This document shows, piece after piece, positions 17,891 through 25,471 of a stretch of 64,000 bases of DNA. The notes under the pieces were generated by a model that was not told the origin of the DNA, ran no database searches, and worked only from the letters and a program-made list of their open reading frames with translations. This DNA is from Duganella fentianensis (GTDB lineage Bacteria > Pseudomonadota > Gammaproteobacteria > Burkholderiales > Burkholderiaceae_D): positions 1,054,001-1,118,000 of the forward strand of contig NZ_WWCL01000002.1 in assembly GCF_009857835.1 (NCBI RefSeq), written 5' to 3'. The stretch's first letter is position 1, and every line of letters starts with the position of its first letter. The position numbers were made by a program, and so were the translations under genes.

Positions 17891-19495
17891 CTACCGATCA
17901 GTAACCAGCCATTCCGCCGCCCGTTCGGCCAGCATGATGGTAGGGGCGTTGGTGTTGCCGCTGATGAGAGTCGGGAACACTGATGCATCGACCACCCGCA
18001 AACCTTGCAGCCCATGCACGCGGAATTGCGGGTCGACCACGGCCTGCGCATCCATCCCCATCTTGCAGGTACCAACCGGATGGTAGATGGTATCGGCGCG
18101 GGCGCGGATGGCCGCTTCCAGTGCCCTGTCATCATCGGGCACCGGATACAGCGAGCGTGGCCGGTGGCGTGCCAGCGCCGGTGCCTGCATGATGGCCTGC
18201 ATCTGCCTTGCGCCCTGCATCAGCAGCGCCAGATCTTCCGGCGCAGACAGGAAGCGCGGATCGATCTGCGGCGCCGCCAGCGGATCGGCGCTCGCCAGCG
18301 TGACCGTGCCGCGCGAAACCGGCCGCAGCACGCACACATGGCAGGAATAGCCATAACCGTAATGCAGTTTGCGGGCATGGTCATCGACGATGCTGATGAC
18401 GAAGTGCAGTTGCAGGTCGGGCCGCTCCAGCTCAGGCGCAGACTTGAGGAAGGCGCCGCCTTCCGCAAACGGCGTTGCGATCATGCCCTGCCCCGTCTTG
18501 CGCCACTGGCGGATGGCTCGCAGCATGTTGAACATGCCCAGCGCGCCCAGCCCTACCACATCCTTCACATCACTGCGATAGCACAGGATGTAGTCCAGAT
18601 GGTCCTGCAGATTCTTGCCCACACCGGGCAAGGCGTGACGCAGCGGGATGCCATGTTGCTGCAGTTCGGCCGGATCGCCGACACCGGATAGCAGCAGCAA
18701 TTGCGGACTGTTGAAAGCGCCCCCGCACAGTAGCACTTCGCGCCGCGCCCTGACGATGTGCTGCTGCTCCTGCCGCAGTATTTTTACGCCCGCCGCGCGG
18801 CGGCCATCGAACACCACTTTCAGCGCCTGCGTTGCCGTCAGCACGGTCAGATTCGGCCGGCTCATCACCGGATGCAGATAGGCCGCAGCAGCAGAACAGC
18901 GCTGGCCGTTCTTGCTGCCACCATGGAACTGGGTCACCTGATAGTAGCCCACACCCTCCTGCACGGGGCCATTAAAATCCGGATTGAACGGATAGCCGCA
19001 TTGCTGCGCGGCCTGCACGAAGTCCGCAGTGATGCCGCGCGGAGTCTGCTGGTTGGCCACCTGCAGCGGCCCTTGCCCACCATGCCACACATCGGCACCA
19101 CGCTGGTTGGCTTCGGCCTTTATGAAGTACGGCAGTACCTGCTGAAAGCCCCAGCCAGTGCAGCCCAGCCGTTCCCATTCATCGTAGTCTTGCGGCTGGC
19201 CGCGCACGTACAGCATGGCATTGATGGCGCTTGAGCCGCCCAGGCAGCGGCCACGGGGCTGATAGCCGCGCCGCCCGTTCAGGCCAGCTTGCGGCACTGT
19301 CTCGTAGGCATAGTTGTTGATCTTCGGCCGCCCCGGTACCATGGCGATTACACCGGCCGGTGCCCGCACCAGTATGTCCTTTCCGTCGCCACCAGCTTCG
19401 ATCAGGCAGACCTGCAGCGCGCTGTGTTCACTCAGGCGCGCCGCCAGCGTGGCGCCGGCCGAACCGCCGCCGACTATCACATAATCAAATTCCAT
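17891..19495 (-). CDS. GMC-family FAD alcohol dehydrogenase (AlkJ/choline-dehydrogenase-like), 534 aa
   Basis: FAD enzyme oxidising alcohols, probably to aldehydes. The start at 19495 has GGAG upstream and begins MEFDYVIVGGGSAGATLAAR, the FAD Rossmann motif. The GMC signature GGSSAINAMLYVRG, the GAFNSPQLLLLSGVG segment, the active-site HPVGTCKMG and the C-terminal NTNAPTIMLAERAAEW are all present. It overlaps the end of alkB by 11 bp, so it is cotranscribed with it and most likely oxidises the alcohol that AlkB makes. Confidence 0.92.
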   Translation of the reverse strand: MEFDYVIVGGGSAGATLAARLSEHSALQVCLIEAGGDGKDILVRAPAGVIAMVPGRPKINNYAYETVPQAGLNGRRGYQPRGRCLGGSSAINAMLYVRGQPQDYDEWERLGCTGWGFQQVLPYFIKAEANQRGADVWHGGQGPLQVANQQTPRGITADFVQAAQQCGYPFNPDFNGPVQEGVGYYQVTQFHGGSKNGQRCSAAAAYLHPVMSRPNLTVLTATQALKVVFDGRRAAGVKILRQEQQHIVRARREVLLCGGAFNSPQLLLLSGVGDPAELQQHGIPLRHALPGVGKNLQDHLDYILCYRSDVKDVVGLGALGMFNMLRAIRQWRKTGQGMIATPFAEGGAFLKSAPELERPDLQLHFVISIVDDHARKLHYGYGYSCHVCVLRPVSRGTVTLASADPLAAPQIDPRFLSAPEDLALLMQGARQMQAIMQAPALARHRPRSLYPVPDDDRALEAAIRARADTIYHPVGTCKMGMDAQAVVDPQFRVHGLQGLRVVDASVFPTLISGNTNAPTIMLAERAAEWLVTDR

Positions 19496-20663
19496 CGCCC
19501 GCTCCCTGCTGCTGGAAAGCTGCCATGCCGCTGGCGCGGTTGGCTCGTGCGGCCAGCAGACGTTCATCGGCACTAGCGTACTGGCGATCCCATGCCAGCA
19601 CCTTGGGCGTCATCAGACGGTGCCACAGCGGCGGAATCATGGCGACCACGATGGTGGTCAGGTAGCCGCCCACCATCATGGGCGCATCGGGATAAGGTTT
19701 GAGATCCTGATATGGCACTTCACCCTGTGCATGGTGGTGCGAGTGGCGGGTCAGGTTGAACATGGTCCAGGAACTGAGGCGGCGGTTGGTATTCCACGAA
19801 TGGCGCGGCTGCACGGGTGTGGCAGGGTCACGCACCATGCCGTAGTGCTCCATGTAGTTGACCACTTCCAGCAAAGCCTTGCCCCACAGGCCGCACAGCA
19901 CGAAATAGCCTGCTACCAGCGGACCGCCGGCCAGCCACGCCAGTGCCACCAGCGCTACGCTCATCAGATGGCCGCGTATCACGGCGTTGTACGGCGACCA
20001 GACACTATGCCCCTGCCGCTGCAGACGGCGTGCCTCGATTTCCCACGCACTCAGATTACCCCGCACGGTCGATACCAGCACATGCCAGTAAACATTGCGG
20101 CCCCGCGGTGCCGTCGCCGGATCCTGCTCGGTGGAGACGTAACGGTGGTGACCGTACACGTGCTCGATCGCAAACACGGTATCGAAGCTGAACGCCAGCA
20201 GCCAGCGCCCCACCAGCAACGAGATGGGGTCCCACGTACGGTGCGTCAGCTCGTGGCCCGTGATGGTGCCTATCAGGCCTATCATCAGCCCTGTCAGCAA
20301 CACGCCGCTGACGTGATGCGGAAGCGTAGTTGCCGCACGTGCGGCCAGCAGATCATAGCCGGTCAGCGCACCTAGCCAGGCGCCCACGCCCAACAGATCA
20401 GCATCGCACACGCTCCAGACCGAGGCAAATACCACTGCCGCCAGCAACGGCAAGGCTAACCACAACTGGAAGGTCAGCAACCCGCCCCATGCCAATTGGG
20501 GCGTCGAAATGTCGTCACCACTGAGCGCATCACCGGCGATATACAGCGTTACGATAAAGGCGAAACCGGCACTGATCCAGCTGCCGCCGGCCAGCAAAGC
20601 TGCCAGTGCCAGCAGCCCTATCAGATGGAATAGAAAATACTTCAGATAATGCAGCAGCTTCAT
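19485..20663 (-). CDS. alkB: Alkane 1-monooxygenase (AlkB family), 392 aa
   Basis: Integral-membrane di-iron hydroxylase that oxidises the terminal carbon of alkanes or fatty chains. Four histidine boxes are present: GHELTHR, HVYGHHRYVSTEQDP, NYMEHYG and LTRHSHHHAQG, with NTNRRLSSWTMFNLTRHS before the last, as in AlkB. About six membrane helices. Its ATG directly follows the TAA of the reductase gene, and the GMC dehydrogenase overlaps its end. The true substrate length range is unknown; some members of this family hydroxylate fatty acids rather than alkanes. Confidence 0.93.
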   Translation of the reverse strand: MKLLHYLKYFLFHLIGLLALAALLAGGSWISAGFAFIVTLYIAGDALSGDDISTPQLAWGGLLTFQLWLALPLLAAVVFASVWSVCDADLLGVGAWLGALTGYDLLAARAATTLPHHVSGVLLTGLMIGLIGTITGHELTHRTWDPISLLVGRWLLAFSFDTVFAIEHVYGHHRYVSTEQDPATAPRGRNVYWHVLVSTVRGNLSAWEIEARRLQRQGHSVWSPYNAVIRGHLMSVALVALAWLAGGPLVAGYFVLCGLWGKALLEVVNYMEHYGMVRDPATPVQPRHSWNTNRRLSSWTMFNLTRHSHHHAQGEVPYQDLKPYPDAPMMVGGYLTTIVVAMIPPLWHRLMTPKVLAWDRQYASADERLLAARANRASGMAAFQQQGAGDGI

Positions 20664-21674
20664 TTATGTCTCCCTTGTTATAGTGGTAAATCGGTCTGCA
20701 TGAATATGGGCGGCAGCCACGCCCTGTTCGATCAGGCTGGCCGTGCACGCGTCGACCATGGCGGGTGGACCGCACAGATAGGCATGGGCACCAGCCGGCA
20801 GATAAGTAGCGAGGTGTTGCGGCACCAGACCGCTGACTCCGGGCCAGTCGGTCTGCTCTGACAGGACGGGCACGAATACAAAGCGGCCACGCCAGTTGCG
20901 CGCCAGTGCTTCGATATCATCGAGGGCGTACAAGTCCTCGCGACGGCGTACACCAAACATCAGCGTGGCGTCGCGCTGCACACCCTGCTGCGCAGCGTCC
21001 TGCAGCAGCGCCAGCACGGGTGCCAGTCCGCTGCCGCCGGCGATCAGCATCAGCGGCGCATCGGCCTCGCGCAGCCAGAAGTCGCCATACGGCCCAGTCA
21101 CCGTGACGGTTTCGTTCAATACCGGGTGCTGATGGACGCGCGAGGAAAACTGCCCGCCAGCCATGTGCTTGATGAAAAACTGCAGCACGCCATCGGCACG
21201 GGTGGGCGTGGCGAAGGAATAGCTGCGCTCGCAAGCTGGCAGGCTCTCAAGGGCTAACTGGGCATATTGACCAGCCTTGTATTCGAGCGGCGTATCGAGT
21301 TGCACCGTCAGCCGGCAGATATCGTGAGTGAGTTGCTGCTGGCCGGTGACGCGGCCGGTGAACTGTCGCACCGGAGTGGTGTCGAGTGCGACTTCGATCG
21401 CCACATCCTGAGTGGGTACGGACTGGCAGGCAAGGATGTAGCCCGCTGTCAGTTCCTGCCCGGTCAGCACATAGGCGGCGCTGGTAAGTTCCTTGACCTT
21501 TCCGGTAAGCAGCCTGCATTTGCAGGTCGCGCAACCACCTACGCGGCAGCTGTGAGGAAAGGCCATGCCATGGCGCAGTGCCGCTTGCAGCACAGTCTCG
21601 CGCGGCTGCATCGCCATCGCCACGCCATTGATGGTGGCGACAGGTGCAGCAGCTTTTTTAAACAGTGAAAACAT
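20664..21674 (-). CDS. Fused 2Fe-2S ferredoxin / FAD-NAD(P) reductase feeding AlkB, 336 aa
   Basis: Electron-transfer protein combining a plant-type ferredoxin and a ferredoxin-NADP reductase module. N-terminal cluster ligands are in SCRVGGCATCKCRLL with the fourth Cys in LACQS; FAD binding is at ERSYSFATP; nucleotide binding is at IAGGSGLAPVLALL and AYLCGPPAMVDA. The ATG at 21674 is preferred to TTG 21686. Being immediately upstream of alkB with no gap, it most likely replaces separate rubredoxin and rubredoxin reductase as electron donor. Confidence 0.93.
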   Translation of the reverse strand: MFSLFKKAAAPVATINGVAMAMQPRETVLQAALRHGMAFPHSCRVGGCATCKCRLLTGKVKELTSAAYVLTGQELTAGYILACQSVPTQDVAIEVALDTTPVRQFTGRVTGQQQLTHDICRLTVQLDTPLEYKAGQYAQLALESLPACERSYSFATPTRADGVLQFFIKHMAGGQFSSRVHQHPVLNETVTVTGPYGDFWLREADAPLMLIAGGSGLAPVLALLQDAAQQGVQRDATLMFGVRRREDLYALDDIEALARNWRGRFVFVPVLSEQTDWPGVSGLVPQHLATYLPAGAHAYLCGPPAMVDACTASLIEQGVAAAHIHADRFTTITRET

Positions 21675-21814
21675 GATTTCGACCAAGTCTTGAGGAGACT
21701 TGATCGTAGGCCAGCCTGCCGTGGGCGGCGAGGTTGGCGCTAGACAATCATGGGTCTTTTTTTGCCATTAGTGATGAACAGGCAATTGCGGCGCTAGTGC
21801 CGCAAGCGCGGGCC

Positions 21815-22219
21815 CTACTCGCTGGCGACGTGACGGGCAAAGTTATCCAGTATGGCCTGCCAACCGGCACGCTGCTGCTCGACTGGATAGACTGTTTCGG
21901 CATCGAACGTCTCGCGTACGATCACGCCCTCAGCGCCCGGCAGGAACTCGACCAGCAGCGAGCGGTCACCGAACTGGCATTCAATGAGTTGATACGGCTC
22001 GATGCGTGTATAGGTGCCAGCGAAATCGAAGCCGTGGCTACCATCCTTGGCTTCCATGCGCGAAGAAAAAGTCCCGCCTACACGCAAGTCCACATCAGCG
22101 CGGGTGGTATGCCAGTCTGGGGAAGCGGTGTTCCATTGGACGATATCCTGTGGCGTAGTCCAGCTTTGCCAGATGGTTTCCAGCGGCGCGGCTATGGTAG
22201 TTTCGACGGTGATTTTCAT
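21815..22219 (-). CDS. SRPBCC / AHSA1-like family protein, 134 aa
   Basis: Helix-grip-fold protein of the Aha1/START-like superfamily: MKITVETTIAAPLETIWQSW, DIVQWNTASPDWHTTRAD, DLRVGGTFSSRMEAKDGSHG, and the C-terminal helix GWQAILDNFARHV. Members bind hydrophobic ligands or act as small co-chaperones. GGAG precedes the start by 9 bp. It is a monocistronic gene, 140 bp from the alk reductase gene; function is unassigned. Confidence 0.88.
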   Translation of the reverse strand: MKITVETTIAAPLETIWQSWTTPQDIVQWNTASPDWHTTRADVDLRVGGTFSSRMEAKDGSHGFDFAGTYTRIEPYQLIECQFGDRSLLVEFLPGAEGVIVRETFDAETVYPVEQQRAGWQAILDNFARHVASE

Positions 22220-22418
22220 AGGGCAAGCTCCGGAGTTGGGTTAGTCACTAACTAGCCTGAATAGTCCAAGCGAGCAGGCATTCTATACCCATACGCGCAC
22301 AATCAATCGCCACGAGTTTGTTAGACGCCCGACAGCCTCTGAAAGTACTGCTTCTCGTAGTTTGCTGGAAACAGTTGGTAGCTAAAGCTGTGTCTGCTAA
22401 TTGTTTCTAACGCTGCAC

Positions 22419-24041
22419 TCATTCCACGCGGCTTGGAGCCTTATTCAGATAGTACCACTGCTTATGATCGATAGCAGTGACCCGCCCTGTCGTGCTCAAA
22501 TGGTGAATGGCCGAACGCCCCAACTCGACCGGATCCAGGCGCGAGACTAGGCGCTCCACATAAACAGTCTCACTGATTTCGACAATTTCGTAGACCAGCA
22601 GGCCTTCGCCATAATGGTCGAAACCTTGACGCTGCCCCAGACGCAACAGCCGGCCCTGGTCGAGAATCAGCCCACCGTTACGGCCGCCGTCAGAGTCTAT
22701 ACGCAAAGGATTCATAGGGTGCGGCGTCCAGTCTGTGCTCAAGGGTGAGTCCGAATAGAAGAGTTGCAATTCGGAGCAATGGTCACCACCGCGCGCCTGA
22801 TCGATATTGGTCAGCAACCACCAACGCCCATGGGCTTCGAACAGCATAGTGTCGGCAGCAGACACATTTTGCATTAACACTGCCGCGAGCTCCCAGCGCA
22901 AAGGAAATTCAGCACAAACATAAACCCGTATCTGATCCGACTCCGACGCCTCGGGACACAGATATAACTGTCCCTGATAGTGGAACAGATAAGGGAAAGA
23001 CAAGTGAAAGGGTTCCACCAAACACGGCCCCAGGTCGACGCAATCATCGCCGCGCAACTCCAGCACAGAAACATGACCCAGTCCCCGTGCATAATCATAA
23101 TCTTCCAAGAAACAGTAGGTGCGCCCTTCATGCTCCAGCAAAAAGGGATCGGCCCAGAAATGCCCTGCTGGAACTTTGGGCGTAATCAAGCGCGGCAGTG
23201 GGCGCTCATCCCATGGGGCGTACATAAACGACACCCCCCACTCCTCCATGCCTAGCAGATATTTTTTATGGACTTTTTGGACAATTTTACGGCTGACGAT
23301 TCTGGCAGCAAAACCCAGCCCTGCCCCTAGACCCAGCGCACGCTGGCGCGGGGCCAGCATCACCGGCTGAGGCTGCGGCAGCTGTCCATTCAGCGCTATG
23401 CCCTGCAATAGATCCTTGTAGTGGGCATTGCACTTGTAGCGTAACTCCGCCTGATTCAATAAATACTGCGCCCGTGTCGAGTAATAACCATGTTGCAAAA
23501 CCTGCGGGGCTGCATCGGTCTCCCAGGCCACTATCGCAAATCCACTTTTAGGCTGGGCATAATAACATTCCCAGAAGCCCATTGACGCCCCTGCCAGATC
23601 ACCATCGATGCCCGTCAAGGCAACTGCTCCCAGACGTATTCCAGCCAGCATCTCCCGAGAAGGCGCGACTTGGCCGCAAACAACGACCAAATCAAAGTCC
23701 TGCTCGCGAACCATCAACAAATCTTCCTCTTTGCTATTCAGCAAGACAATGCTGGGCACCTGTTTTGACAGCGTACGGGAGCTGGTGTGGTCACTATGTA
23801 GCGCATGGCCTTCGAGATATTTTTGTTCTTCCCGATGAATAAACCGCCAGATCGTGCGATACAGCCAATTCTGGACAGATATCTGCGGCTTAGCCACCAC
23901 CAGCGTCAGGTCAAACAATCCGGAAACATTCAAAGAGGTCAGCAGATCGGCGATGTACTTATCGCCTAATTCGCCCTCTACCCAGATGCCCACTTTCAGG
24001 CGGGAGCTCGACTCGGGTAGTTGCGTAATTCCGTTGCTCAT
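22419..24041 (-). CDS. GINT1-type glycosyltransferase-like protein with N-terminal formyltransferase-like domain, 540 aa
   Basis: The C-terminal half (about 270-540) is a five-bladed-propeller-like region with HFWADPFLLEHEGRTYCFLE, LSFPYLFHYQGQLYLCPEAS, ADTMLFEAHGRWWLLTNID and HPMNPLRIDSDGGRNGG, as in the glucosamine inositolphosphorylceramide transferase N-terminal-like family. The N-terminal half (about 15-240) resembles the formyltransferase Rossmann fold seen fused to it in bacteria. The ATG at 24041 is used; the longer form begins with TTG. It probably modifies a surface polysaccharide. It stands alone at the right edge of the backbone. Confidence 0.7.
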   Translation of the reverse strand: MSNGITQLPESSSRLKVGIWVEGELGDKYIADLLTSLNVSGLFDLTLVVAKPQISVQNWLYRTIWRFIHREEQKYLEGHALHSDHTSSRTLSKQVPSIVLLNSKEEDLLMVREQDFDLVVVCGQVAPSREMLAGIRLGAVALTGIDGDLAGASMGFWECYYAQPKSGFAIVAWETDAAPQVLQHGYYSTRAQYLLNQAELRYKCNAHYKDLLQGIALNGQLPQPQPVMLAPRQRALGLGAGLGFAARIVSRKIVQKVHKKYLLGMEEWGVSFMYAPWDERPLPRLITPKVPAGHFWADPFLLEHEGRTYCFLEDYDYARGLGHVSVLELRGDDCVDLGPCLVEPFHLSFPYLFHYQGQLYLCPEASESDQIRVYVCAEFPLRWELAAVLMQNVSAADTMLFEAHGRWWLLTNIDQARGGDHCSELQLFYSDSPLSTDWTPHPMNPLRIDSDGGRNGGLILDQGRLLRLGQRQGFDHYGEGLLVYEIVEISETVYVERLVSRLDPVELGRSAIHHLSTTGRVTAIDHKQWYYLNKAPSRVE

Positions 24042-24056
24042 AAATATTTTTTCCAA

Positions 24057-25180
24057 TCAACGCCATCCAAGGCTGAGCCACTATGCAAACTCAAATCATT
24101 TAACAGCAGCACACGCAGGCGCCTCCAGCAGAACTAGCGCCGTCGCCCATTCCACAACGCGGACACCGCTACGTTTTATGTTTCGTTACCCGCGCGACAA
24201 GCATCATTTCACCTGTTCCTGGCTAGGACTAGAACGGGTTGAACTGCTTTGCTGAGACGAATACGACATCCCTACCAAGAGAAAATGCCACAGAACAATT
24301 GGTAAATATTTAATTTTCTATGGGAAATCATAGCAACTAATGTATATTTTTAGCAAATTAATTTTCAGAAAGAGTTTTACATTTGCTATGAAAACTACTA
24401 ATCATCTGCAAAAAAGGCCGCAAAGCCGCGTGGCAAGGATCGCCACCGCTGGCTGAGGGAGACTGTCTTGGCAGCAACAAATGTGCCGGCGCATCCCTAT
24501 TGAACAGGAGGGATCACAACAAGACATGAGCCAGCGCCACGACATGGTCCTTAATCACTTAGTCACATTGTTTCCCTCTGGACAGTTCCCCGGCTATTTA
24601 GGGCTGGCTTGGTACTATTTTTTATTGTCGAATTGCCTTGAAATCCGCCTCGAATTCGCAATATATTCTGAGCCTGTTCATTTGCACGTTGAATTACTCG
24701 ACTCAGCGAGCTGCACCGAGACTTCTGATGAACGCCGCGACTCTGACGCAAGACCGCCTCAAACTCAATTAAACTAACTCCTGGTAAAACTGCTTGAGGC
24801 TGCCTATCTACTTTCGGGATTTGGACGCCTCGGTCTTGTGCGTAGAGCAGAAAGACGTATGGATCGATCGTGCTGGCAGATAGCTGCTTCCCATTCAAGG
24901 GTTCCCTAGTTTTCAACCGAAGATAGTTGGTTGAAGATTATGAGGAGGCACGTTGGGTCTCTTGTCGAGTCCCCTCGGCGCAACTTGGTCACGAATGTGC
25001 TGGCGTAAATTGTCCTTTGAATACACCGTTAATCTCTCCGGCTCCCACTCATCCTGATGAGTAAGATTGAGCGCTAGCCGCTGGACAATTCCCACTACAA
25101 ATCAACTGCCCGGAACCGTCGCTACAGTGGTGCCGTTTCTGGTAAGAGGGCAGGACAAATTTTTCATGGCCCGAAAACGA
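24057..25180. other. 1.1-kb stretch without a recognisable gene at the backbone/island transition
   Basis: Contains an AT-rich patch (about 24290-24400) and only short ORFs on both strands (24481-24777 plus, 24563-24916 and 24913-25095 minus) without recognisable motifs or ribosome sites. It may hold decayed coding DNA. I see no complete RNA gene in it. Confidence 0.5.
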
Positions 25181-25214
25181 CAAAGGCCTGCGATAAACGC
25201 AGGCCTTTGTTTTT
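25181..25214 (-). terminator. Strong intrinsic terminator hairpin next to the tRNA fragment
   Basis: Perfect 12-bp stem (CAAAGGCCTGCG and its complement) with loop ATAAA. It is followed by TTTTT on the plus strand and by TCGTTTTCG on the minus strand, so it can act both ways. Its position directly downstream (minus strand) of a tRNA-like CCA end suggests it is the native terminator of the tRNA transcript. Confidence 0.85.
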
Positions 25215-25225
25215 ACTGGAATTCT

Positions 25226-25248
25226 TGGTGGGAAGTGCAAGTTTCGAA
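25226..25248 (-). other. Displaced 3' end of a tRNA gene: probable attachment-site scar of the island
   Basis: Read on the minus strand the segment is, in order, T-loop TTCGAAA, 3' T-stem CTTGC, 3' acceptor strand ACTTCCC, discriminator A and CCA, exactly 7+5+7+1+3 nt. The expected 5' T-stem GCAAG is missing; instead the sequence switches in the T-loop to the start of the 147-bp island repeat. This is the arrangement left when an integrative element recombines in a tRNA T-loop and reconstitutes the whole tRNA at its other end. The tRNA identity cannot be read from the fragment. Confidence 0.6.
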
Positions 25249-25390
25249 TCTGTTTTTTTAGCGACGTCAGATTAGCTCAGCAACCGTCAGTAAAGGCTCG
25301 GTGTTGCAGAGCTTGACTGAAAATGCGTGCTGAAATGCGCTAAAACGCGCTTCCATTGCCCCAAATTTCCTCGTTGCATTTACTCAGCAA
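25244..25390 (+). repeat. Island repeat, copy 1 (147 bp)
   Basis: Begins TCGAATCTGTTTTTTTAGCG, contains a 6-bp inverted repeat AATCTG/CAGATT around a T-run, the conserved block GTGTTGCAGAG, then CTGAAATGCGCTAAAACGCG and ends TTTACTCAGCAA. Diverged direct copies lie at 40054 and 55324. It starts in the tRNA T-loop and ends 81 bp before the stop of the first defence operon. Confidence 0.85.
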
Positions 25391-25471
25391 TTGGTCATCT
25401 TCGTGGCGATTCAGAATTTTAGAAATCGCATAAGGTCACAGATGGGTGCAACACTCCTCAGCAACAAGTTC

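Noticed and set aside
17163..18691. Plus-strand ORFs antisense to folE and the GMC gene
   Set aside because: Shadows of genes with full enzyme signatures.
21734..22255. 173-codon plus-strand ORF over the SRPBCC gene
   Set aside because: The minus-strand SRPBCC frame has recognisable motifs and a good ribosome site; the plus frame has none.
24481..25095. Small ORFs on both strands in the transition region
   Set aside because: No motifs, no ribosome sites and mutual overlap; likely decayed or noncoding.
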